64,000 nt of DNA, taken from NCBI RefSeq assembly GCF_003023845.1, contig NZ_PYFT01000001.1, positions 1,426,001-1,490,000 on the forward strand. The letters are read 5' to 3'. The position numbers and the translations under genes are program-made. Positions 17,908 to 26,769 of this stretch are shown one piece after another (position 1 is the stretch's first letter; every line of letters starts with the position of its first letter). The notes under the pieces were generated by a model, which was not told the DNA's origin, did no database searches, and was given only the letters and a program-made list of their open reading frames with translations. This DNA comes from Adhaeribacter arboris (GTDB taxonomy: Bacteria > Bacteroidota > Bacteroidia > Cytophagales > Hymenobacteraceae).

Positions 17908-18465
17908 ATGAAAATTTTAGTTTTTGTGTTATTATTCACTATACTCTCTTACCATTCTTTCGCTGCCGTACAAGACGATAGTTTACGCCTATTGTTAACG
18001 CAACGCGAGCAATTAGTAAAAGATTACCAGTATTTTAACGCCCAAAATAGCAATTTCTGGGGCAAGAAATCGAAGAAAGATTTACTGAAGATTATCGACA
18101 CGCTAAAAGGTATCATCCGGAAAGACAGTGAAATTATCAACACCATAAAAACCAGTACCCTCCGGAAAGCCGTAACTTTAACCGTCGAGCAAAACAAAAT
18201 TGCCGAACAGGTAAAAGACGACCGGGTAGCCGTAACAAATACCATTTACGCCTTAAAAACCCAGGTGGCAAACCTGGATAACTTACAAAAATCGCGGCAG
18301 CGGAAAATCAACGAACTTACCGAAGAAGCAAATCAGGAACGGGCCAAACGCAGCGACCGCGATAAAATTATTGCTGTAGCCGCTATGTTCATCATTGGAT
18401 TAATATTGTACATTTTCAATTTGCGCCGGAAATTAAGTCTGTCCGCCGGAAAAATCCGTAAGTAA
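17908..18465 (+). CDS. Membrane-anchored coiled-coil protein of unknown function
   Basis: A 185-residue protein with a signal peptide (cleavage after about residue 19, SFA-AVQDD). A long charged helical region (about 25-150, rich in K/E/Q with heptad-like leucines) follows, then one membrane segment (about 153-171, IIAVAAMFIIGLILYIF) and a short basic cytosolic tail. Topology would place the coiled coil in the periplasm. No family was recognised. It precedes the helicase gene by 177 bases. Confidence 0.6.
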   Translation: MKILVFVLLFTILSYHSFAAVQDDSLRLLLTQREQLVKDYQYFNAQNSNFWGKKSKKDLLKIIDTLKGIIRKDSEIINTIKTSTLRKAVTLTVEQNKIAEQVKDDRVAVTNTIYALKTQVANLDNLQKSRQRKINELTEEANQERAKRSDRDKIIAVAAMFIIGLILYIFNLRRKLSLSAGKIRK

Positions 18466-18642
18466 TATCCTATTTTTTCTACGGATTAACCCCGGCATTT
18501 CATTGGTTTAGATAGCACAAATCCAGGAATTTCGAAACCTTTTCGGTTTAAATAGGATTATATACTATTGCATAAAAACGCTAAATTTAAAAATTATAAG
18601 CTGCTGATTTCTAAAAAGTAAAAGCAGTTATTTACTACCTAA

Positions 18643-20604
18643 ATGATAGATATCACCGAAGAATTAAGGCGTACCCAAGCCTTACTTAAATTAGAACAAG
18701 AAGAAGACTTAAACCAGTATAAGTTAAAAAGTACCCGCAGCCCCATTACCGAAAGAAAAGAAAACGGTTTGTGTTGGTACCCCATTGTTATTACGAAAAC
18801 CGAAATCGGGTTTGGCAGCAAAGTAGTGGTGGAACTGGAGCGTACCCAGGGAAAAGACCAATTGCATTTATTTCAAACGGGTAAAGCCGCCCAGATTTTT
18901 TCCAATGCCTCGGGTAGCCAAGGCCACGATGGCCAGGTTTTAACCGGCGTTATTACCAGTTTAAAACGCAACAAATTGACGCTGGCCACCACCAAAGAAG
19001 ACTTGCCCGACTGGATTGAAGACGGTAAACTGGGCATTGACCTGACCTTCGACGAGATGAGTTACCGGGAAATGGAAATTGCTCTGCGTAAGGTAATCGA
19101 AGCCGAAAAAAGTCGTTTGGCCCAATTACGCGATGTTTTATTAGGTATAGAACCTGCCCGGTTTAAAGAAAAGGTACTGTATAATCCTATTCCGGAATTA
19201 AACAATTCGCAGAACGATGCGGTACAAAATATTCAGCAGGCGCAGGATGTAGCCATTATCCACGGTCCGCCGGGTACAGGTAAAACTACTACCCTGGTGC
19301 AGGCCATTCTGCGCACCTTAGAAAACGAGCGCCGTTTGTTGGTTTGCGCTCCCAGTAATACCGCGGTGGATTTGCTCACCGAAAAATTAGCGGCCCAAGG
19401 CATTAACGTTATCCGGATTGGGAATCCTTCGCGCGTATCGGATTTGCTGTTGGAACACACTTTAGACGCCCAGATTATGGCGCACCGCGATTACAAAGAC
19501 ATTAAACTGTTGCGCAAGAATGCGGAGGAGTACAAGGCTATGGCCTTCCAGTTTAAACGCAAATTTGGCTGGGAAGAGCGCGAACAGCGCCGTTTAATGA
19601 AAGAAGAAAGCCGCCGCCTGCTCGCCGAAGCCGAAAACCTGGAACGGTATATTATTGACGACTTACTCGACCGGGTGCAGGTAATTACGTGTACTTTGGT
19701 GGGCTCGGCCAACCGGGTAATCCGGCATTTAACTTACGATACAGTTTTTATTGACGAAGCGGCGCAAGCTCTGGAACCCGCCTGTTGGATTCCGATTACG
19801 CGGGCCAACCGGGTGATTTTAGCCGGCGACCATTGCCAGTTGCCACCCACGATTAAATCCATTGATGCGGAAAAGAAAGGATTGAGTACTACTTTGTTCG
19901 AGAAATGTATGGAACGTCAGTCGCGGGTTGCCGTAATGCTGAAAACCCAATACCGGATGCACGAACACATCATGAACTTCTCGAACCACCAATTTTACGG
20001 CGGCGAATTAGAGGCGCACGATAGCGTAGCAGCCGCGGATTTAGAAGCTTTTCACGAGATTTTTGCCGGCAATTTGGCGTTAGAATTTATAGATACGGCG
20101 GGCTGCGGTTACAACGAAAGAGCCTTTTCCGAAAGCTCCAGTGTGGCGAATCCCGAAGAAGCAGATTTAGTGTTGCAGCACCTTCAAAACTTGCTAAAAG
20201 ATTACGATGCCGGCCAAATAGAGGAAAACCCTTTAAAAATTGGCATTATTTCGCCGTACCGGGCGCAAATTAATTATTTAAAAGACGAACTAGAACACAA
20301 CGTTCAGCTAACTGATTTGCAGAACCGTCGCTTATTAAGCGTCGGAACCGTTGATTCTTTTCAGGGCCAGGAGCGCGATATTATTTATATCAGCCTGGTG
20401 CGCAGCAACAGTGCCGGAGAAATTGGCTTTTTATCGGATATTCGCCGGATGAACGTAGCCATGACCCGGGCCCGTAAAAAGTTGGTGATTATTGGCGACA
20501 GTGCTACCCTCACCCGGCATCCGTTTTACACCGAATTTTTAACTTACACCGAAAGTATCGGGGCATATAAAAGTGCCTGGGAGTTGACCAATATCTTAGA
20601 ATAG
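18643..20604 (+). CDS. Superfamily 1 (UPF1/IGHMBP2-like) DNA/RNA helicase
   Basis: A 653-residue ATP-dependent helicase. The N-terminal 180 residues contain a beta-barrel-like 1B insertion. Motif I (GPPGTGKT, residues 208-215), Ia (CAPSNTAVD), II (FIDEAAQALE), III (GDHCQLPPT), IV (QYRMHEHIM), V (GTVDSFQGQERD) and VI (RMNVAMTRARKKL) are all intact. The DEAA/QYRMH pattern is that of SF1B Upf1-like enzymes, which translocate 5'-3' on single-stranded nucleic acid. The bacterial role is poorly known, probably nucleic-acid repair or RNA handling. Confidence 0.9.
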   Translation: MIDITEELRRTQALLKLEQEEDLNQYKLKSTRSPITERKENGLCWYPIVITKTEIGFGSKVVVELERTQGKDQLHLFQTGKAAQIFSNASGSQGHDGQVLTGVITSLKRNKLTLATTKEDLPDWIEDGKLGIDLTFDEMSYREMEIALRKVIEAEKSRLAQLRDVLLGIEPARFKEKVLYNPIPELNNSQNDAVQNIQQAQDVAIIHGPPGTGKTTTLVQAILRTLENERRLLVCAPSNTAVDLLTEKLAAQGINVIRIGNPSRVSDLLLEHTLDAQIMAHRDYKDIKLLRKNAEEYKAMAFQFKRKFGWEEREQRRLMKEESRRLLAEAENLERYIIDDLLDRVQVITCTLVGSANRVIRHLTYDTVFIDEAAQALEPACWIPITRANRVILAGDHCQLPPTIKSIDAEKKGLSTTLFEKCMERQSRVAVMLKTQYRMHEHIMNFSNHQFYGGELEAHDSVAAADLEAFHEIFAGNLALEFIDTAGCGYNERAFSESSSVANPEEADLVLQHLQNLLKDYDAGQIEENPLKIGIISPYRAQINYLKDELEHNVQLTDLQNRRLLSVGTVDSFQGQERDIIYISLVRSNSAGEIGFLSDIRRMNVAMTRARKKLVIIGDSATLTRHPFYTEFLTYTESIGAYKSAWELTNILE

Positions 20605-20645
20605 CCGTATACCGAAAATAAATTACGGGAACGTAGATATATCCT

Positions 20646-20653
20646 TAACTTTG
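20646..20653 (+). promoter_or_regulatory. Bacteroidete -7 element (TAACTTTG) before the SlyD-like gene
   Basis: TAACTTTG matches the TAnnTTTG consensus of the primary sigma factor of Bacteroidota and lies 24 bases before the ATG. A clear -33 TTTG was not found at the usual distance. Confidence 0.4.
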
Positions 20654-20676
20654 CCAAATAAAAATTAAAAGTCTTT

Positions 20677-21189
20677 ATGAAAATTAGCAATAATTCCGTG
20701 GTGTCGCTGACGTATGATCTAAGCGTATTAGATGAAAACGGGGAAAAAAGCCACGTAGAAACCGCTGGTTCCGATAATCCAATGGTTTTTCTGTACGGGG
20801 CAAGTGGTTTACCAGACAAATTTGAGGAACACTTAAACGGATTGGAAGAAGGCGCTACTTTTTCGTTCTCTTTAGAATCGGAAGAAGGTTACGGCGATTA
20901 CGACGAAAATGCGTTGGTTAGTATTCCGAAGAATGTTTTTGAAGTAGATGGGGCTATTCCGGATGGCATGCTGGAACCCGGCAACTTTATACCCATGGCC
21001 GACAGCGAAGGCAACCAAATGCAAGGCCAGGTGGTTGACGTAAACGACCAGGAAGTACAGATGGATTTTAATCATCCTTTAGCCGGCCGAACCATGCACT
21101 TCGACGGGAAAGTAGTGAGCGTACGCGAAGCTACCAAAGAAGAATTAGCCCACGGCCACGTTCACGGCGAGCACGGGCATCATCATTAA
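20677..21189 (+). CDS. FKBP-type peptidyl-prolyl isomerase, SlyD-like
   Basis: A 170-residue cytosolic folding enzyme. The N-terminal FKBP strands (about residues 1-65, 'G-A-S-G-L-P-D-K-F-E-E-H-L-N-G-L') surround an inserted chaperone flap (about 70-125). The segment 'V-D-F-N-H-P-L-A-G' typical of SlyD is present as MDFNHPLAGRTMHF. The tail is histidine-rich (HGHVHGEHGHHH), as in nickel-binding SlyD proteins. Known SlyD combines prolyl isomerase and chaperone activity and can deliver Ni; no hydrogenase or urease gene lies nearby. Confidence 0.9.
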   Translation: MKISNNSVVSLTYDLSVLDENGEKSHVETAGSDNPMVFLYGASGLPDKFEEHLNGLEEGATFSFSLESEEGYGDYDENALVSIPKNVFEVDGAIPDGMLEPGNFIPMADSEGNQMQGQVVDVNDQEVQMDFNHPLAGRTMHFDGKVVSVREATKEELAHGHVHGEHGHHH

Positions 21190-21210
21190 TTTTGTTCTAT
21201 TTAAAATTGA

Positions 21211-21237
21211 AAAGCGGGAAATATTTCCCGCTTTTTT
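21211..21237 (+). terminator. Strong intrinsic terminator after the SlyD-like gene
   Basis: AAAGCGGGAAAT followed by ATTTCCCGCTTT is a perfect palindrome (21211-21234) running into a T-run, 22 bases after the stop codon. It also faces the convergent GIY-YIG gene and may serve both. Confidence 0.85.
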
Positions 21238-21272
21238 TATGATTTATTTATCTTAAGGAAAATTAATTTTAT

Positions 21273-21960
<688 letters not shown>

Positions 21961-22542
21961 TTAACCGATTAAAACCTGTTTAACATAATTCTGCAACTCA
22001 GGAAAAAATTGCTGGAAATCTTGTTGATAAATGAAATAATTTTCTTCTAGGGCCTGGGTGGCGGTACTCATATTGGAACGGAAGGAACTACGGCGGCTCA
22101 TGCCGTTTAGAGAGGCCTGAATACCCGCGACTTGAGCATACCGGTAAAGCCAATTTTGTTTAATCATGTAAGGCAAAAAATAATGAACCCGTTCGGGTAA
22201 TAAGTAAGAGTAATTTTGCACGGTTTGGTACACGTACAAGGAGTAATCAAGCAAAGTCATTGAGGCATACTGTTCAAAATTCGCCGCTAGAAAATGGTCG
22301 TAAAACATATCCGTGACCACGCCGGCAAATTTGCCCTGTTCGGGCCGGAGCCGCTCTTTGCTTTGGTGTACCATGGGGTGGGCATCGGTGAAGGTATCAA
22401 TAAGCCGGTGTAATTCTATGCCCCGCCGAACTCCATCGGGATATATCTCTTTTTGTCGGCCTTTTACAGAATCCGCGATAAAATTACCCACCAGCAACTC
22501 TTCGTCGGAGCCGGATAAAAAAGTATGCGCTAAAAAATTCAA
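21961..22542 (-). CDS. Acyl-carrier-protein phosphodiesterase (AcpH/DUF479 family)
   Basis: A 193-residue helical protein of the AcpH family, which removes the 4'-phosphopantetheine arm from holo-ACP. The start MNFLAHTFLSG, the 'L-V-G-N-F-I-A-D-S-V-K-G' segment, 'G-I-E-L-H-R-L-I-D-T-F-T-D-A-H-P' and 'D-M-F-Y-D-H-F' supply the conserved His/Asp metal ligands (HD-domain relatives). The length is right for the family. Transcribed alone. Confidence 0.85.
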   Translation of the reverse strand: MNFLAHTFLSGSDEELLVGNFIADSVKGRQKEIYPDGVRRGIELHRLIDTFTDAHPMVHQSKERLRPEQGKFAGVVTDMFYDHFLAANFEQYASMTLLDYSLYVYQTVQNYSYLLPERVHYFLPYMIKQNWLYRYAQVAGIQASLNGMSRRSSFRSNMSTATQALEENYFIYQQDFQQFFPELQNYVKQVLIG

Positions 22543-22715
22543 AATGCTTTTATTTATTCCTACAAGCTAAAACCAAATACCGGCTTTTTGGTTAAATCTA
22601 CAGAAATTATATTATCCCGTATAAACAATTAGTCCGGCTATGACTGATTCGGCGAAAAGAACTTTTCAATTACGCATTCGTACTGGAATTAACGAAAAAT
22701 TAAACGATTAAAACT

Positions 22716-23210
22716 ATGGAAAATACCCCTAACCAGGATCTGGAGAAACTGATAGATTTAGTAAAAGATATTAAAACGGCCATGTTTACCACCGCCGAAG
22801 TGGATGGTACTTTACGCAGCCGGCCCATGCGGACCCAACAAATAAAGCCCGATGGCATTCTCTGGTTTTTCACCGGTCAGGATTCTGCCAAAACCTACGA
22901 AATAAAGCAAGACTCCCGGGTAAACGTAAGTTTTATGGATGATGCCAAGAATACTTACGTGTCGATATCGGGCAAGGCGCGGACCATCCGCAATAAGGAA
23001 AAAATAGACGAATTATGGCAAGAACCTTTGAAAGCTTGGTTTCCGGAAGGTAAAGATGATCCGAATATTGGGTTAATCCGGGTAACCATTGACCAGGCGG
23101 AGTACTGGGATGCTCCTTCCAGCACTTTAGTCCATTTATATGGCATGGCGAAAGCAGCTATTACCGGCGAACCGGCGAACCCTGGCGAAAACAAAAAAAT
23201 CAATTTATAA
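22716..23210 (+). CDS. Pyridoxamine-5'-phosphate-oxidase-fold protein (general stress protein 26-like)
   Basis: A 164-residue split-barrel flavin-binding protein. 'A-M-F-T-T', 'R-S-R-P-M' (about residues 35-39) and 'W-F-F-T' are the core strands of the PPOX/stress-protein-26 group, and 'I-S-G-K-A' marks the dimer strand. Members bind FMN, FAD or F420; in most bacteria the substrate is unknown. It is followed by an intrinsic terminator at 23230-23255. Confidence 0.82.
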   Translation: MENTPNQDLEKLIDLVKDIKTAMFTTAEVDGTLRSRPMRTQQIKPDGILWFFTGQDSAKTYEIKQDSRVNVSFMDDAKNTYVSISGKARTIRNKEKIDELWQEPLKAWFPEGKDDPNIGLIRVTIDQAEYWDAPSSTLVHLYGMAKAAITGEPANPGENKKINL

Positions 23211-23229
23211 TCTTTTATCCGAATGGTAC

Positions 23230-23255
23230 AAAAAGGAGCTGGACGGCTCCTTTTT
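23230..23255 (+). terminator. Intrinsic terminator after the PPOX-fold gene
   Basis: AAAAAGGAGC (23230-23239) and GCTCCTTTTT (23246-23255) form a 10-bp stem with a 6-base loop and terminal T-run, 19 bases after the stop. Confidence 0.8.
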
Positions 23256-23305
23256 GCTTTTGCTCTGGTAAATTTATTACTCAATCAATAATTTTTATTT
23301 AACTC

Positions 23306-24034
23306 TTGCTTTCACCTGGCATTGCCCCCACCTTTACTACGCTTACTTTATTTGGCTTAAAACCGAACCGCATCCGGTGGGGATTAGCCCAGATGGGAAC
23401 CTCTCCTCCCCTGTTGCAAAAGGTAGTTGGTTTACAATTTTTTAAATTACTGGGCAGCGGCAAAGGCCGGGTATTTTCTTTAAAGCCCGATTTTAACCGG
23501 TACGGTTTGTTTGCCACCTGGCAAACAGAAGCCGACGCAAATGCTTTTTTTTCGCATTCAGGGGTAATGAAGATGTATTATGAAAACTGCCAGGAGGTGT
23601 GGACCATTAAACTTTTACCTTATAAAGCGCATGGTCTTTGGGATGGTCAGAATCCTTTGCCGGGTTTAACTACTGAACCTTCTTCGGAACAGCCCATTGC
23701 CGTTTTAACTCGGGCCGCCATTAATTGGCGGTCTTTACCTGCTTTCTGGAAAAATGGAACGCTTACCAGTCAGGCTTTGGAAAGCGCCCCGGGCGTACTT
23801 GCCTCCATTGGCTTAGGTGAATTGCCCTTTGTTCGGCAGGCCACTTTTAGTATCTGGAGCAGCCAGGAACAAATGCGAAATTACGCGTATCAGAACCAGG
23901 CGCACCGAGCCGTGGTGCAACGCACCCGCGCCGAAAAATGGTACAAGGAAGAATTATTTGCTCGTTTCCAAGTCTTATCCACCCAAGGTACCTGGCAGGG
24001 CAAAAACCCGGTACCTTTTGTAAAAACAGTTTAG
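23306..24034 (+). CDS. CrtA-like (spheroidene monooxygenase family) protein
   Basis: A 242-residue soluble protein. The late block ATFSIWSSQEQMRNYAY, then HRAVVQRTR and WYKEELFARF, is characteristic of CrtA, the haem-linked carotenoid 2-monooxygenase of phototrophs, and its relatives. No carotenoid gene is adjacent, and many bacteroidete homologues occur outside pigment clusters, so the substrate here is uncertain. In frame, a TAA lies two codons before the TTG at 23306, so the start is that TTG or a later codon such as ATG 23392. Confidence 0.65.
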   Translation: MLSPGIAPTFTTLTLFGLKPNRIRWGLAQMGTSPPLLQKVVGLQFFKLLGSGKGRVFSLKPDFNRYGLFATWQTEADANAFFSHSGVMKMYYENCQEVWTIKLLPYKAHGLWDGQNPLPGLTTEPSSEQPIAVLTRAAINWRSLPAFWKNGTLTSQALESAPGVLASIGLGELPFVRQATFSIWSSQEQMRNYAYQNQAHRAVVQRTRAEKWYKEELFARFQVLSTQGTWQGKNPVPFVKTV

Positions 24035-24110
24035 TGGTTGGGGACTATTGTTTCTCGTCTACCAATTAATTTTATTTAAAAAACTTTTCCTCAACTCGTC
24101 TTCCAAAAAC

Positions 24111-25196
24111 ATGAGAAAATTAAAAAGTACCCGTAGCTTAGTTTTAGGCTCTTTAATTTGTTGTTGCTTTTTTCTCTTTCAGCCGGTTTTGGGACAGAAT
24201 ACGCCAATGAAACAAGGCACCGTCGAACGCATTAAAGTACACGGGAAAGGTTTAGAAGGTAATTTATCCGGCGACTCTCCCGACCGTGAAGTTTCCATTT
24301 ATTTGCCGCCTAGTTATAAAACCAACCCGAAGCGCCGGTACCCAGTGGTGTATTTACTGCATGGTTTTACCGACAACGATGCCCAATGGTACGGTTTTCA
24401 AACGCATTGGATTAACCTGCCGAACGTTGTAAATAAAGCTTTAGCCAGTGGCCAGTTGCACGAAATGATTTTGGTTACGCCTAACGCGTACACCCGTTTT
24501 CAGGGCAGTTTTTATTCAAATTCAGTTACTACCGGCAATTGGGAAGATTATGTTGCCAAAGAACTGGTGGCGAATATCGATAAAAATTACCGGACCATTC
24601 CGCAGGCATCCAGCCGGGGAATAGCGGGTCACTCAATGGGTGGTTACGGCGCATTCCGGATTGGGCAGAAGTACCCGGAAATTTTTTCGAGCGTGTATTT
24701 ATTAAGTCCTTGTTGCCTCAGTCCTTCGGAGAATGAACTGCAAAACCTAAATAACTTATCGCGGCTGGAAAATATTCATACTCCGGAAGAAGTGAATAAA
24801 GCTGATTTTCTAACCCGAGCCGCTTTTGCTACCGGCGCCGCCTGGGCTCCCAACCCTAAAAAGCCGCCATTTTATTTGGATTTACCTACCGATAAAGGGC
24901 AAGTACAACCTTTAATAGTGGCCAAAAGAATGGCTAATATGCCTATTGCTACTCTCGACCAGAATATTACTAATGTTAAAAAACTTACCGCTATCGGCTT
25001 TGATGCCGGCACCCAAGATACGAACATAGCGGCTAGCATTCAGGTTTTAGATCAGCAATTAAATAAGTACGGCATTAAACATTCTTTTGAAATTTACGAA
25101 GGCGACCATGTAAACCGGGTGGCTGAAAGGATTGAAACCAAAATGCTGGGTTTCTTTTCTGACAATTTGTCTTTTGAAGCGAAAAAGGTTAAATAA
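24111..25196 (+). CDS. Secreted esterase (EstD/tributyrin esterase-like alpha/beta hydrolase)
   Basis: The start at ATG 24111 is preferred over an upstream TTG at 24048 because it gives a proper signal peptide (MRKLKSTRS, then L-V-L-G-S-L-I-C-C-C-F-F-L-F, cleaved near LGQN). The 361-residue product has the esterase/feruloyl-esterase D fold: YPVVYLLHGF oxyanion strand, nucleophile Ser in GHSMGG, Asp near DAGTQD and His in YEGDHVN. An acid-rich DSPDREVSIYLPPSY opening is typical of this group. It probably acts in the periplasm or outside on acylated carbohydrate; substrate unproven. Confidence 0.85.
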   Translation: MRKLKSTRSLVLGSLICCCFFLFQPVLGQNTPMKQGTVERIKVHGKGLEGNLSGDSPDREVSIYLPPSYKTNPKRRYPVVYLLHGFTDNDAQWYGFQTHWINLPNVVNKALASGQLHEMILVTPNAYTRFQGSFYSNSVTTGNWEDYVAKELVANIDKNYRTIPQASSRGIAGHSMGGYGAFRIGQKYPEIFSSVYLLSPCCLSPSENELQNLNNLSRLENIHTPEEVNKADFLTRAAFATGAAWAPNPKKPPFYLDLPTDKGQVQPLIVAKRMANMPIATLDQNITNVKKLTAIGFDAGTQDTNIAASIQVLDQQLNKYGIKHSFEIYEGDHVNRVAERIETKMLGFFSDNLSFEAKKVK

Positions 25197-25243
25197 TAAT
25201 TAACGGATTTATAATTTATAAGTATTCTTATTGACGAGTCTAT

Positions 25244-25447
25244 CCGCTGAGCCTTTTCAAGGCTCAGTATAACAGTGCGGATGCGGTTCAACGGTTCGTG
25301 TTTAGCCTCGGGGCCGGCGGGCCTCGTTTGGCTTTTCCGGGCGGTTTAGCGAACCTTGGCTCACTGCGTTGCGCCCTGCTGCTTCGCAGCACCGGAACGC
25401 TAAAAGGCCCTCCACAGCCAAACGGGTGTCGTTTATTCTTAGCTACG
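25244..25447 (+). repeat. GC-rich dispersed repeat, copy E, with covariant hairpin
   Basis: The opening hairpin is CTGAGCCTT-TTC-AAGGCTCAG (25247-25267), different in sequence from the GAGACT hairpin of copies B-D but equally paired. It is followed by the same CAGTGCGGATGCGGTTCAAC, GGCCGGCGGGCCTCGTTTGG, GGTTTAGCGAACCTTGGCTC and AAAAGGCCCTCCACAGCC blocks, ending in TTTATTCTTAGCTACG. It fills the 316-base gap 25197-25512, which holds no gene. Confidence 0.78.
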
Positions 25448-25512
25448 TGGTTCTGCTATTTAGCGGTAATAGAAATAGTAAAAACGATTTTCTTATATTA
25501 AGTTAATATCAA

Positions 25513-26229
25513 TTAGACTTTGGGTTGTGGCAGCAGATTTAAAGTACTGTGTTCTTCTTTTAACAAAATCGGGATGTCCTGCAGTAGTTTATTCACCTGG
25601 GTTTCGTCGGTGCCGTCGTAAATACCGCGAACGTGGCGATTTTTATCTACTAGTACAAAAGCTCCGCTATGGATTACATTCACGCTCTCATTAACTTTTA
25701 CTTCTTTAATGGGGGCTACCAAGTATTTTTGGGCTACGGCGTAAATACTGTCTTTCTCGCCGGTTACAAAATGCCATTTAGCCGTATTCACGCCTAAAAG
25801 TTGCGCGTATTCATTTAATACTCTTATGGAATCATGTTTGGGATCAATGGTGTGCGATAAAATCAGCACCTGGGTACTATCTTTAAACCTCTCGTAAACC
25901 CGCAGCATTTGGGTCCGCATTTTTGGGCAAATGGTGGGGCAGGTGGTAAAGAAAAAATCGGAAATGTATATTTTACCGGCAAAAGTCTGATTGGTAACTT
26001 GTTGGCTATCCTGGTCCACAAATTTAAAATCCGGAATTCGGGCATAGATGGTATCGTTTATCTTTTGCCCATTTACCTCTCGCTGAACTATTTGATCAAT
26101 ACCTAATTTTGGCAATTTTGGCTGTTTTACCTGGGGAGCGCTTTCACAACTGCTCAGCAAAATTCCCCCCCACCAAGCAGCGCAAACATTTACAACTACC
26201 AGAAATTTAAATTTTTTATTTATTCTCAT
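25513..26229 (-). CDS. SCO1/SenC/PrrC-family copper chaperone lipoprotein
   Basis: A 238-residue thioredoxin-fold protein. Copper/redox cysteines Cys97 and Cys101 (CPTIC) and His187 (IHSG) are all present. The N-terminus is a lipoprotein signal with lipobox LLSSC (Cys28), so it is membrane-anchored on the periplasmic side. Sco proteins deliver copper to the CuA site of cytochrome oxidase or act as thiol reductants. Here no oxidase gene is adjacent. The upstream functional gene on the same strand encodes a copper-dependent amine oxidase, so a role in its metalation is a reasonable inference. Confidence 0.9.
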   Translation of the reverse strand: MRINKKFKFLVVVNVCAAWWGGILLSSCESAPQVKQPKLPKLGIDQIVQREVNGQKINDTIYARIPDFKFVDQDSQQVTNQTFAGKIYISDFFFTTCPTICPKMRTQMLRVYERFKDSTQVLILSHTIDPKHDSIRVLNEYAQLLGVNTAKWHFVTGEKDSIYAVAQKYLVAPIKEVKVNESVNVIHSGAFVLVDKNRHVRGIYDGTDETQVNKLLQDIPILLKEEHSTLNLLPQPKV

Positions 26230-26272
26230 ATGGCTGATAAGTTTTTGGGGTTGTTTCCAACGCCAAGTTCAT

Positions 26273-26640
26273 TTAGTTTTTTACCCGGTTAATTTGGATG
26301 AGCTGGTTTTGCAGATAAATAATGGCTTGCTGCGGCGTTAAGGTTTCGGGTAATTTAACTGGATGCATTCGTCCATCATGGATTCTTCGGCCTGGTTTAA
26401 CAAATTAGATTGGTTACTTACCAAGAGGATTACCAATGAATTAATAGATTTTTGAGTTAATTTTTGATTTAGCTTTTTGCAGATTCATTCGTAATTGATA
26501 AGCCGCGTCCATTTTGCTCCTGGTTTCGTCGTGAATTTTTAAGACCTTTTCCTCTAAAACTTGCTTGCGTTCCATATCCGATAGGCCATTGCAGCTGCCC
26601 AGAAATAAATAAAATAAAAAAATTACCGAATAGCTTTCAT
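26273..26640 (-). pseudogene. Decayed small lipoprotein gene ('viral A-type inclusion protein' family)
   Basis: Three consecutive frames join into one recognisable protein. From ATG 26640: MKAIR, then after a lost base VIFLFYLFLGSCNG (lipobox) and VLKIHDETRSKMDAAYQL. After one extra A near 26472-26478 it continues LNQKLTQKSINSLV and LLNQAEESMMDE. After another lost base near 26366-26370 it ends MHPVKLPETLTPQQAI and IQINRVKN-stop. Net restoration of one base gives 122 residues. The 'KIHDE', 'MMDxMH' and 'PETL' signatures are those of short bacteroidete lipoproteins automatically named viral A-type inclusion protein. It lies between the amine oxidase and sco. Confidence 0.7.
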
Positions 26641-26769
26641 CCTGTAAAACGGAAAGAGTAATATTTTCTTCACCTTCTACCATCTCTAATATTTTATAAT
26701 AACTCCGGCTACCTGTTCATTAGGCAGCCGGAGAGGTTTAAGAGAGAAGGACTAATTGTTCAACTTAAA

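Noticed and set aside
25298-25501. 67-codon plus-strand frame
   Set aside because: It is read through repeat copy E; no start context or homology.
26441-26683. 80-residue protein as an independent gene
   Set aside because: Its end and its start are out of register with the rest of a recognisable lipoprotein; treated as part of the pseudogene 26273-26640.
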